Shown here: piece after piece, positions 17,578-25,832 of the stretch
How the letters are laid out: each line of letters opens with the position of its first letter
Numbering within the stretch: the stretch's first letter is position 1
Origin: Stappia sp. WLB 29
Lineage (GTDB): Bacteria > Pseudomonadota > Alphaproteobacteria > Rhizobiales > Stappiaceae
Direction of reading: 5' to 3'
Length of the DNA stretch: 64,000 nucleotides
Assembly (NCBI RefSeq): GCF_023507705.1
Contig: NZ_JALBGD010000007.1
Span: 1-64,000 of the forward strand
Notes under the pieces: generated by a model
The model's input: only the letters and a program-made list of their open reading frames with translations
Databases searched by the model: none
Told to the model about the DNA's origin: nothing
Program-made: the position numbers and the translations under genes

Positions 17578-18093
17578 TCAGGCCGCCTTGAAGTCCTTGG
17601 ACGCCTTCTCGACGGCACCCTTGAACGTCTCGTTCATCTCGCCGGCCAGCTTGGTGGACAGCTCCTGCATGTCCTTGGCCTGGGCGCCGAACGCATCGAA
17701 CTGGGCGCGGGCGAAGGAGGTCTGCAGCTCGATCGCCTCGGCCAGGGTCTTGACCTCGAACAGGTCCTTGACGAACTGGAACGTGGCATCGGTGTTGGTG
17801 CGGGCCGCGTCGACAGCCTTGTGGTTGAAGTCCAGCACGCCGCGGCGGGTGGTCTCGAAACCGTCCTCGAGAAGGTCGGTCGCGTCCTCGGCAGCGGTCT
17901 TGAGCTTGGCATAGGCCTCACGGGCCTGCTCGATGCTCTTCTCGGCCATCTCGCGGGTCACGGCAGGAATTTCCATCTTCGGCATGGTGAAAGCCTCGAA
18001 GTTCGGGAAAGCGGAAACGGTCGCTTCGGCGGCCTTGGCGGTCTTGGCACGCGGCGCCTTCGGCGCCGCAGCAGCGGTCTTGGTCTCGGTCAT
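17578..18093 (-). CDS. phasin family protein
   Basis: 171-aa phasin (Phasin_2 type). An Ala/Lys-rich N-terminal tail (about 1-25) leads into a long amphipathic helical domain with Glu/Lys/Ala-rich heptads and the typical FxF/KTLAEAIELQTSFARAQFDAF segment. Phasins coat polyhydroxyalkanoate granules and control their size. The start MTETKT at 18093 has AAAGGAG; the longer ORF is upstream leader. A second phasin follows to the right on the same strand but with its own promoter region. Confidence 0.9.
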   Translation of the reverse strand: MTETKTAAAAPKAPRAKTAKAAEATVSAFPNFEAFTMPKMEIPAVTREMAEKSIEQAREAYAKLKTAAEDATDLLEDGFETTRRGVLDFNHKAVDAARTNTDATFQFVKDLFEVKTLAEAIELQTSFARAQFDAFGAQAKDMQELSTKLAGEMNETFKGAVEKASKDFKAA

Positions 18094-18195
18094 GGTATGC
18101 TCCTTTGGCAGTTCGCTCGCCCTGGGGCGGGCCTGCCTTGCGGGGAAAGCCTGCGACCTGAACGCCAGATGCGCTGGTCGCCATCTACAGGTTTC

Positions 18196-18242
18196 TATAT
18201 AGCAAGGATTATTGTGCATTGCAACATAACTATTGCATCGCA
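18196..18242 (-). promoter_or_regulatory. phasin promoter with PhaR-like sites
   Basis: On the minus strand a -35 TTGCAA (18219-18224) and a -10 TATATA (18196-18201) are 17 bp apart. Two TGC-N3-GCA dyads at 18215-18223 and 18234-18242, 19 bp centre to centre, overlap and flank the -35. PhaR repressors of PHB metabolism bind TGC-N3/4-GCA-type sequences. The promoter is well supported; the PhaR assignment is an inference because this short dyad is common in GC-rich DNA. Confidence 0.55.
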
Positions 18243-18334
18243 CAATGCACGGGCCGCGCAGCAGCCATGCATTCGCGCGCCCTCTGCGCCGCGAGCGACA
18301 ACCTGACTTTCAAGATCTGAAGGCGGGAGAAAGC

Positions 18335-18365
18335 GGCGCCCGGACCGAAAGCGAAGCCGGGCGCC
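18335..18365 (-). terminator. hairpin terminator of second phasin gene
   Basis: A 9-bp perfect stem (GGCGCCCGG / CCGGGCGCC) with a 13-nt loop lies just downstream of the stop of the second phasin gene. It is followed on the minus strand by GCTTTC, a weak U tract. Confidence 0.6.
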
Positions 18366-18375
18366 GGCCGATGCC

Positions 18376-18762
18376 TCAGTCGCGGGTCTTGCGCGCGACG
18401 TCCTGTGCGGTGCGGGCGGCCTTGTCGCCGAGTTCGCGCACCTGCTCGCCGAGCGCTTCCATCTGCTTCTTCAGATATTCGCTTTGCAGCTGCATCATCT
18501 CCTGCGGATCCTTGGCACGGACCATCTTCTGGGCGAGATCGAAGGCCGCGGAGACGTGCTCCTCGGTATATTCGAGCGCGGTGCGGCCCATGTCGTTGGC
18601 GCTGGCCTTGACGGTCTGGGCGGTTTCTTCCGCACTGCCCACCGCCTTGCGGGTCGCCGACATGTATTCGTCGAAGGCCTTGCGGGCCTGATCGACGCTC
18701 TGGTCGGCGAAGTCGCGCATCTGCTCGGGGATTTCAAAGCCTGTCTTGCCGCTTTTCGTCAC
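18376..18762 (-). CDS. second phasin family protein
   Basis: 128-aa helical phasin with the segment IPEQMRDFADQSVDQARKAFDEYM at the N-terminus and the C-terminal KMVRAKDPQEMMQLQSEYLKKQMEAL, both typical of alphaproteobacterial phasins. The start is GTG at 18762 (encoding VTKSGKTG), set by AGGAGAGG just upstream; the ORF extension beyond it is leader. A TGC-N3-GCA motif at 18859-18867 upstream could be a PhaR site shared with the first phasin. Confidence 0.87.
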   Translation of the reverse strand: MTKSGKTGFEIPEQMRDFADQSVDQARKAFDEYMSATRKAVGSAEETAQTVKASANDMGRTALEYTEEHVSAAFDLAQKMVRAKDPQEMMQLQSEYLKKQMEALGEQVRELGDKAARTAQDVARKTRD

Positions 18763-19196
18763 GATGCCTCTCCTTCGCACTGATCTGATTGACGCTGATC
18801 CGACCCCAAAGGCCCGACGGGGCCCGGCCCGCTGCCGGCACGCGAAACCCGCAATGCCTGCAACGCATGCGATCTTAGAGGAAATCCGACCTGGAGGAAA
18901 TCGGCCGAATGGGAGTCCCGGACGCGAGCAAGGCCTTTCAAAGTCATATCGGCGCCCCACATCCGGATTAACCACAGTTCAAGAGAAACCGGCCATTTAC
19001 AGTGGCTGACGTGGACGACTCGGATGCGAAACGATATTTACTGTTTGTTTACCGCGTCGGATTTCGAAAGCTCGGCGTAGTCTCGAGTACCTGTCGACAA
19101 AGGCCCGAAGAAACAGGACCTTGCCGGTGCCTCCCCGACCCGGAGGCTCGGATGCGGCGGTCGAGAAGCCGGGAAGGCTGCAATGGCGGAGTGAGC
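18763..19196. other. divergent intergenic region, phasin / PdhS-like kinase
   Basis: About 430 nt between divergent genes. The left side must contain the promoter of the second phasin and one TGC-N3-GCA motif. An AT-richer stretch at 18960-19060 contains an ATTAACC half-site resembling half of a CtrA box, which may belong to the kinase promoter. No gene is supported. Confidence 0.5.
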
Positions 19197-22100
19197 ATGC
19201 CCATGAACAGCCAGTTGAGCACCTTCATGGCGTTGAGCGGCCTGGCGGCCGCCAGCAGCCATCTGACGGATGCGCGCCCGGCCTGGATCTGGGCCGAGGA
19301 CGGCAAGACGCTGCTGTGGGCGAACCCGGCAGGCGCGGCCTTTTTCGGCGTCGGCACCCTTGCGGCCCTGTCCGAACTCTCCGGCCTCGGCCGCGCCCCG
19401 GCGCGCCCGCACATCGCGCGGGTGGCCGCCAGCGGGTCGACAGAGCGCGACACGATCGACCGCCTGCGCTTCTATCGCGGCCTCCGGGTGATGCTGCTGA
19501 CCTGCACCTGCCGGCGGCTCGACCTGCCGAACGGGTCCAGCGGCGCGCTCATCGTCGCGCTGGACGCCCCGGCCAATCCGGGCGACGGCGAGGAGACCGC
19601 GCTTGTCGACTTCCTGGCCGGCGAGGACCGTGTCGCCGTACTCTACCAGCGGGACGGAAGTCTGCGGACCAGCGTCAGCGACCTCGACCTGCCCGACAGC
19701 GACAGCGTGCGGGCGGCCCTGCGCCAGGCCAAGCACGCGCCGCTGCGCCGTGCGTTCGCCTTCGGCGAACAGCTGCACGAGGCGGCGGTGCTGACGCTGG
19801 ACAGCGGCTCGGTGCTGATGGTGGCGGAGGCGAGCGGGCGCCCGCTCGCCGAGGACGCTGCCCCGGCGATCGCGCCCGATCTGGGCGAAGCCGCAGAGCC
19901 GGCGGACATTGCGGCGCCGACAAGCCCTGCGGCAGATGCCGAGGCGCCGGCGCCCGCAATCCCTCCGCGCAGCCGCCTCAGCATGGGCGGCCTCTATGCC
20001 TTTGCCAGCGGCACGCGGTTTCTTTCGGCAGGCCCGACGACCGAGGCGGCAGAACCGGCTGCGCCGATCTCACGCGCGGATGCCGCACCACAGGACACCG
20101 GGGCGAGCACCAAGGCCCTGCTTGCGCATGACGACATCGCCGACGACCTCCATGAAGCCGACCTGCCGGCCGTGATGGCGCCCGAGATGCGGGAGACCGC
20201 AGAGATTCTGGCGTCCGAGGACGAGGCGCCCGCTGGCGGAACCGGCGACGAGGAAACCGGCGAAGAAGAAGCCGGGGGCCTCGAGACGACCGAGACGCTG
20301 GTCGCAGCAGCGCAAGCGGTCGCGACCACCGACGCGGCGCCGGAAGAGATCCTTGCCGAGACCACTACCCAGGAGGCGACCGGGACGGATGTGGACGCCC
20401 TGCCCTCGCCCGCCCAGGAGACGGTTGCGGAGGACGCGGCGAGTGTCGAGGCGGAAGCCGAGGCCGGCACCTTCGGCGAGGACGCGGACGAGGCTACCGA
20501 CGAAGTGCTCTCCGATGAGACGCCCGTCGCCGGTGCATCGGGCTTTGCCTTCGAGGCGCGCGAGCGGCCCGTCCGCTTTGCCTGGAAAATGGATGTCGAG
20601 CGGCGCTTCACCTTCATTTCGCCCGAGTTTGCCGAGGCGCTCGGCCCGCAGGCGGCCGATGTGGTCGGCCTCAGCTGGGAAGAGGTGGCCGAACGGTTCG
20701 ATCTCGACCGGGACGGCCGCGTTGCGGCGGCCCTGCGCCGGCGCGACACCTGGAGCGGGCGCACCGTCGACTGGCCGGTCAGCGGCGCGGCCCTGCGCGT
20801 GCCTGTCGACATGGCCGCGCTGCCGGCCTTCGACCGCCAGCGGGTGTTCGAGGGCTTCCGAGGGTTCGGCGTGTGCCGGACCGGCGAGGCGTCCGAGGAT
20901 GCGGCGGCGACCGGCCTTGCGCTGGTGCTGCGCGAGGACGCGGCCGCAGAGCCTGAGGACAGCGCGGCCGAACAGGACCCTGGCGACGATGCCGGTACAC
21001 CCGCACCGGAGGCAGCGCCGGGCACGGATGCAGAGACCGGCACAGAGGTTGCCGAAGCCGGCGAGGCCCTGGGCACGGGCGCAGACGACACGCCGGCGCT
21101 TGCCGCCATGCTGGGCTCGGATCCGGAAGACCAGGCCGTCGAGCCGGCGCCGCGGGAACTGACCGCCGACGTCGCCGACCTGCTGGATCTGCCGGGTGCG
21201 CGGGAGATCGACGACATCTTTGCCGCCGACGCGGCAGACGCGGAAGAGAGAGAAGAAGAGGAAGCCGCCTCGCCGGCCGAAAGCGGCACTGCGAGCGACA
21301 CCGGAAGCGACAGCATCGAGGCGAGCACGCAGGAGGTGCCCGCCGCCCAGGCCGATGCGCCGCCGAAGGTCCTTACCGAGGCCGGCCTTTCGCCGACCGG
21401 GGACGACGATACGGGCGCGGATGATCTGGACGAGGACGATCTGGTCGGGGACGTTGGCGCGGACGACGAGGCCGGGACGGAACCCGAGGCGGTCGACGCA
21501 GAGCCCGCCGCACCGTCGCAAGCCGGCCTGCTGCCGCTGATCGAGCCGCAGGCGCCGGTGCACACGCCCGACACCCGCACGCCCGTGCAGGAGGCGCCGG
21601 TTCAGCGCCGCGACGAAGAACTCGACACCTCGCGCCTGTCGAAGCCCGAGCGCGAAGCCTTCCGCAAGATCGCCGAGGCGCTCGGCGCGCGCAGCGAGTT
21701 GGACGATGGGGCCGCTGCCACGCCGACCCGCACCATCGCTCCGGCGGCGGACACGCCTGCGAAGGACGCGGTAACGGGCACGCAACCCGCAGGGTCCGAA
21801 CCGGCGGAGCCCGTCTCGCCGCAGACTGCCGACACTGTCGGCGGGCGCGAGGCCTCAAACGTTGCGAGCCTCGGCATCATCCCGCGGATGCAGGCGCCGG
21901 CTGCGCCGCGTGCCGCCCGCACCAGCCTGCTCGACAAGCTGCCGGTCGGCGTCGCGATCATCGCCGGCGAGGATGTCGACTATGCCAACGCGACGCTGCT
22001 CGACCTGCTCGGCTATGCCGATCTCGATACGCTGAAATCCGTCGGCGGGCTGGACGCGGTCTTCGCCGAGCCGGAGGACTGGCCGAGCGCCCTGCCCGGC

Positions 22101-23408
22101 GCGATGACCGAACGGACCATGCGCATCCGGCTTTCCGACGGCGGCACCAAGCCGGTGAAGGCGCGCCTGCACACCGTGCCGTGGAAGGAGGGCACGGCGC
22201 TGATGATGTCGCTGCTCGACCGGCACGACCCGGCGCAGGAAGCCGCGCTCGACCGCCTGCACGAGGCGCAGTCGGCGCTGGCGCTGGCCGAGGAGCACCT
22301 GGCCGAGATGGATGCGGTGCTGGAAACCGCGACGGACGGGGTACTGATCCTCGACGAGGGCGGCCGCATCGTGAAGGTGAACCGCTCGGCCGAGGCGCTG
22401 TTCGACGGCGCGCGCGAGGAGATGGTCGGCGCGCCGCTGACCGACTTCCTGGCCCCGGAAAGCCACCGGGACGCCAACGACTATCTGGACGGGCTCGCCC
22501 GCAACGGCGTCGCCAGCGTGCTGAACGACGGGCGCGAGGTGATCGGCCAGTTACGCTCCGGCGGACTGATCCCGCTGTTCATGACCATCGGCCGGGTCGG
22601 CCACGGCTCGGAAGGGCCGCGCTTCTGCACGGTGCTGCGCGACATCACCCAGTGGAAGACGGCCGAGGAGGAACTGACCGACGCGAAACGCCAGGCGGAA
22701 AACGCCAGCTCGCAGAAGTCCGATTTCCTCGCCAAGATCAGCCACGAGATCCGCACGCCGCTCAACGCGATCATCGGCTTTTCGGAAGTGATGATGGAAG
22801 AGCGCTTCGGCCCGGTCGGCAACGACCGCTACAAGGGCTACCTGCGCGACATCCACAATTCCGGCTCGCATATCATGAGCCTGATCAACGACCTGCTCGA
22901 CCTGTCGAAGATCGAGGCGGGCAAGCTGGACCTGACCTTCGAGGCGGTGTCGGCCAACGACATCATCCGCGAATGCGTCGCCCTGATGCAGCCGCAGGCC
23001 AACCGGGAGCGGGTGATCATCCGCGCCAGCCTGCCGACCTCGGTGCCGAAGATCGTCGCCGACGGCCGGTCGGTGCGCCAGATCGTGCTGAACCTTCTGT
23101 CCAACGCCATCAAGTTCAACCAGCCGGGAGGCCAGGTGATCGTCTCGACGGCGCTGGAGGATACGGGCGAAGTGATCCTGCGGGTGCGCGACACGGGCAT
23201 GGGTATGAGCCACCAGGACCTCGCCGCGGCGATGGAGCCGTTCCGCCAGCTGCACACCGCCCGCCACGGCGGCGGCACCGGGCTCGGCCTGCCGCTGACC
23301 AAGGCGCTGGTGGAGGCGAACCGGGCGAGCTTCCGCATCGACTCGGAAGTCAACCACGGCACCCTGGTGGAAGTCACCTTCCCGCCGCAGCGCGTGCTGG
23401 CCGAGTAG
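19197..23408 (+). CDS. PdhS/PleC/DivJ-type PAS sensor histidine kinase, very long
   Basis: 1403-aa cytoplasmic kinase without membrane segments. Order: a PAS-like domain (about 15-110), a 240-residue Ala/Glu/Asp-rich low-complexity stretch (about 215-455), PAS (457-560), a second acidic stretch (563-905), PAS (907-1000), a short coiled coil, PAS (1039-1150), HisKA with H1183 in the family hallmark HEIRTPLNAIIGFSEVM...ERFGP, and HATPase (1280-1395, NLLSNAIKF and GGGTGLGLPL). The HisKA matches kinases acting on DivK/PleD in asymmetric division. Brucella PdhS has a similar plan but is shorter. The start at 19197 follows GCGGAG. Confidence 0.85.
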   Translation: MPMNSQLSTFMALSGLAAASSHLTDARPAWIWAEDGKTLLWANPAGAAFFGVGTLAALSELSGLGRAPARPHIARVAASGSTERDTIDRLRFYRGLRVMLLTCTCRRLDLPNGSSGALIVALDAPANPGDGEETALVDFLAGEDRVAVLYQRDGSLRTSVSDLDLPDSDSVRAALRQAKHAPLRRAFAFGEQLHEAAVLTLDSGSVLMVAEASGRPLAEDAAPAIAPDLGEAAEPADIAAPTSPAADAEAPAPAIPPRSRLSMGGLYAFASGTRFLSAGPTTEAAEPAAPISRADAAPQDTGASTKALLAHDDIADDLHEADLPAVMAPEMRETAEILASEDEAPAGGTGDEETGEEEAGGLETTETLVAAAQAVATTDAAPEEILAETTTQEATGTDVDALPSPAQETVAEDAASVEAEAEAGTFGEDADEATDEVLSDETPVAGASGFAFEARERPVRFAWKMDVERRFTFISPEFAEALGPQAADVVGLSWEEVAERFDLDRDGRVAAALRRRDTWSGRTVDWPVSGAALRVPVDMAALPAFDRQRVFEGFRGFGVCRTGEASEDAAATGLALVLREDAAAEPEDSAAEQDPGDDAGTPAPEAAPGTDAETGTEVAEAGEALGTGADDTPALAAMLGSDPEDQAVEPAPRELTADVADLLDLPGAREIDDIFAADAADAEEREEEEAASPAESGTASDTGSDSIEASTQEVPAAQADAPPKVLTEAGLSPTGDDDTGADDLDEDDLVGDVGADDEAGTEPEAVDAEPAAPSQAGLLPLIEPQAPVHTPDTRTPVQEAPVQRRDEELDTSRLSKPEREAFRKIAEALGARSELDDGAAATPTRTIAPAADTPAKDAVTGTQPAGSEPAEPVSPQTADTVGGREASNVASLGIIPRMQAPAAPRAARTSLLDKLPVGVAIIAGEDVDYANATLLDLLGYADLDTLKSVGGLDAVFAEPEDWPSALPGAMTERTMRIRLSDGGTKPVKARLHTVPWKEGTALMMSLLDRHDPAQEAALDRLHEAQSALALAEEHLAEMDAVLETATDGVLILDEGGRIVKVNRSAEALFDGAREEMVGAPLTDFLAPESHRDANDYLDGLARNGVASVLNDGREVIGQLRSGGLIPLFMTIGRVGHGSEGPRFCTVLRDITQWKTAEEELTDAKRQAENASSQKSDFLAKISHEIRTPLNAIIGFSEVMMEERFGPVGNDRYKGYLRDIHNSGSHIMSLINDLLDLSKIEAGKLDLTFEAVSANDIIRECVALMQPQANRERVIIRASLPTSVPKIVADGRSVRQIVLNLLSNAIKFNQPGGQVIVSTALEDTGEVILRVRDTGMGMSHQDLAAAMEPFRQLHTARHGGGTGLGLPLTKALVEANRASFRIDSEVNHGTLVEVTFPPQRVLAE

Positions 23409-23437
23409 CCGGCACGCCGATAGTTTCCGGATTCGCC

Positions 23438-24400
23438 ATGCTCACGCTTGCCGCCATCGAGGATGCCGCCGAGACCGTCTACCGGTCGATGCGCCCGACC
23501 CCGCAATATGCCTGGCCGCTGCTGGCGGACGCGGTGGGACGGAAGGTCTGGGTCAAGCACGAGAACCACACGCCGACGGGCGCCTTCAAGGTGCGCGGCG
23601 GGTTGGTGATCGCAAGCTGCATCGCCCGCAACTCCCCCGCCGGCACCGGCATCATCTCCGCCACCCGCGGCAATCACGGGCAGAGCCTTGCCTTCGCCTC
23701 GGCCCGCAACGGGCTGGCCTGCACCATCGTCGTGCCGCACGGCAATTCGGCCGAGAAGAATGCCGCGATGCGCGCCTTCGGGGCGGAGCTGGTGGAGGCA
23801 GGCAGCGACTTCGACGAGGCCAAGCAGCATGCGATGGCGCTGGCGGACGAGCGCGGCCTGCTGATGGTGCCGAGCTTCCATCCCGACCTGGTGCGCGGCG
23901 TCGCCACCTACGCGATGGAGTTCTTCCGGGCGGCCGACGATCTCGACGTCGTCTATGTGCCGATCGGCCTCGGCTCCGGCATCTGCGGCATGATTTCGGC
24001 ACGCAACCTGCTGGGCCGGCGCACGCGCATCGTCGGCGTCGTCTCCGACAAGGCCGATGCCTATGCGCTGTCGCTGGAGAGCGGCCAACGGGTCGAGACG
24101 GCGAGCGCCGTCACCTTCGCCGACGGCATGGCGGTACGCGGGCCGGACGAGACCGCGCTGGCGGTCATCCGCGCCGGCGTCGACGACATCCTGCGCGTCG
24201 GCGACGAGGCGATCGCCGAGGCCGTGCGCCTGCTCTACCGCACCACGCACTCCGTTGCGGAAGGTTCGGGCGCGGCCGCCCTTGCCGCATTGCTGCAGGA
24301 CCAAAGGCGCGGCGAGGTCGCCGGCATCGTGCTGAGCGGGCAGAACATCGACACCGCGTGGATGGCCGAGATCCTATCGGGCGGCACCCCGGCGCCGTAA
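23438..24400 (+). CDS. PLP-dependent serine/threonine dehydratase
   Basis: 320-aa fold-type II PLP enzyme. The cofactor lysine is K51 in the motif TPTGAFKVRGG, the asparagine loop is TRGNHGQS, and a glycine loop (GLGSGICGM) binds phosphate. It deaminates threonine or serine to 2-oxobutyrate or pyruvate. There is no C-terminal ACT regulatory domain, so it resembles catabolic or racemase-type enzymes rather than biosynthetic IlvA. It begins 29 nt after the kinase gene and may be co-transcribed, although the ribosome site is weak. Confidence 0.85.
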   Translation: MLTLAAIEDAAETVYRSMRPTPQYAWPLLADAVGRKVWVKHENHTPTGAFKVRGGLVIASCIARNSPAGTGIISATRGNHGQSLAFASARNGLACTIVVPHGNSAEKNAAMRAFGAELVEAGSDFDEAKQHAMALADERGLLMVPSFHPDLVRGVATYAMEFFRAADDLDVVYVPIGLGSGICGMISARNLLGRRTRIVGVVSDKADAYALSLESGQRVETASAVTFADGMAVRGPDETALAVIRAGVDDILRVGDEAIAEAVRLLYRTTHSVAEGSGAAALAALLQDQRRGEVAGIVLSGQNIDTAWMAEILSGGTPAP

Positions 24401-24460
24401 AATATCCGGCCCGACTTTCTGCTGAGAGGGAGAAAAGTTGGCCAACGCACTCAGCTTAAC

Positions 24461-24475
24461 TTAGAATAATTCTAA
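24461..24475 (+). promoter_or_regulatory. Irr-type iron control element
   Basis: TTAGAATAATTCTAA is a perfect 15-bp dyad around a central A, matching the core of the ICE/Irr box of Rhizobiales. It lies 27 bp upstream of the -35 of the fbpA promoter. It predicts control by Irr according to haem/iron status. Confidence 0.82.
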
Positions 24476-24501
24476 ACTATTGATTTTTCAAGCGATTATT
24501 C

Positions 24502-24529
24502 TTGACACCAGAACTCCTGTTTATAGGAT
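24502..24529 (+). promoter_or_regulatory. sigma-70 promoter of fbpAB
   Basis: A perfect -35 TTGACA (24502-24507) and a -10 TAGGAT (24524-24529) are 16 bp apart. Predicted start is near 24536, giving a leader of about 87 nt to fbpA. Confidence 0.7.
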
Positions 24530-24622
24530 GCGGGCGCTCGATAGAAAGTTGCCGCAACGGCAGCCCAACGGGCCAACGCAACCGACATCAGGGCCTTGTC
24601 CCCTGATCGCTGGGAGAATTCC

Positions 24623-25675
24623 ATGTTCCACAAGGTTTCCGCTCTGCGCACCGGCCTCCTGTCGGCCGCGCTTCTCGCATCCGCCGCGATCGCTGCGCCG
24701 GCCGCTGCCGAGGGCGAGGTCAACATCTACTCCTATCGCCAGCCGTTCCTGATCGAGCCGCTGCTCGAGGCCTTCACCAAGGAAACCGGGATCAAGACCA
24801 ACGTCATCTTCGCCTCCGACGGCCTCGCCGAGCGCATCCAGGCCGAGGGCGCGAATTCGCCGGCCGACGTGCTGCTGACGGTCGACATCGGCCGTCTCGA
24901 CGGCGCCAAGGAGCTCGGCATCACCCAGCCGGTGTCGTCCGAGGTCGTCAACGCCAACGTGCCGGTCGAGTTCCGCGATCCGGAGGGCCACTGGATCGGC
25001 CTGACCACCCGCGCGCGCATCGTCTACGCCTCGAAGGAGCGCGTGGCGCAGGACAGCATTACCTATGAGGAGCTGGCCGACCCGAAGTGGAAGGGCAAGA
25101 TCTGCACCCGCTCGGGCCAGCACGTCTACAACGTCGCCCTGTTCGCCTCCGTCGTCGCCCACAAAGGCGCCGAGGAAGCCGAGAAGTGGCTCGCCGGTGT
25201 GCGTGACAACCTTGCCCGCAAGCCGACCGGAAACGACCGCGGCCAGGTGCAGGCGATCTTCGCCGGCGAGTGCGACATCTCGCTCGGCAACACCTATTAC
25301 ATGGGCGCGATGCTGACCAACGAGAAGGAGCCGGAGCAGAAGGACTGGGCCAACTCGGTCAAGATCCTGTTCCCGAACAGCGACGACCGCGGCACCCATG
25401 TCAACATCTCGGGCGTCGTAATGGCCAAGAACGCTCCGAACCCGGAAGCCGCCGTCAAGCTGATCGAGTTCCTCTCCTCGGACCAGGCCCAGCACATCTA
25501 TGCCGAGGCCAACAACGAGTATCCGGTGAAGCCGGGCGTCGAGATTTCCGAGATGGTCGCCTCGTGGGGCGACTTCAAGGCCGACACCCTGTCGCTCGAC
25601 GAGATCGCCAAGAACCGCAAGACCGCCAGCGAGCTGGTCGACAAGGTCGGCTTCAACGACGGCCCGCAGAGCTGA
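24623..25675 (+). CDS. fbpA: Fe(III) ABC transporter substrate-binding protein
   Basis: 350-aa periplasmic ferric-binding protein. The signal peptide (1-30) ends in APAAAE. The mature N-terminus has the family's VNIYSYRQP motif, and the adjacent tyrosines in GNTYYMG correspond to the iron-binding Tyr pair of FbpA. The start MFHKVS at 24623 follows GGGAGAA; the ORF start at 24596 is upstream leader. It is first in an fbpAB operon behind an Irr-type box and is followed by a strong intergenic hairpin, expected to make the binding protein more abundant than the permease. Confidence 0.92.
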   Translation: MFHKVSALRTGLLSAALLASAAIAAPAAAEGEVNIYSYRQPFLIEPLLEAFTKETGIKTNVIFASDGLAERIQAEGANSPADVLLTVDIGRLDGAKELGITQPVSSEVVNANVPVEFRDPEGHWIGLTTRARIVYASKERVAQDSITYEELADPKWKGKICTRSGQHVYNVALFASVVAHKGAEEAEKWLAGVRDNLARKPTGNDRGQVQAIFAGECDISLGNTYYMGAMLTNEKEPEQKDWANSVKILFPNSDDRGTHVNISGVVMAKNAPNPEAAVKLIEFLSSDQAQHIYAEANNEYPVKPGVEISEMVASWGDFKADTLSLDEIAKNRKTASELVDKVGFNDGPQS

Positions 25676-25708
25676 GGCCCGTCCTCGCAAGCGAAGACTG
25701 AAACTCCG

Positions 25709-25738
25709 CGGCGCCCTGTTCTTGCGAACGGGGCGCCG
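25709..25738 (+). terminator. strong hairpin between fbpA and fbpB
   Basis: A 13-bp stem with a single T-G wobble (arms 25709-25721 and 25726-25738) and a TTGC loop, about 35 nt after the fbpA stop. No long U run follows, so partial termination or 3'-end protection of fbpA mRNA is more likely than full termination. Confidence 0.72.
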
Positions 25739-25832
25739 TTCGCCGTTGCCGGATACCGCCGGAAACGGCCTTCAGACCAGCCAGATCCGGCCCGCCAAAC
25801 CGGGTTCCGCTGATCGAGCCGTCGGAAGCACC

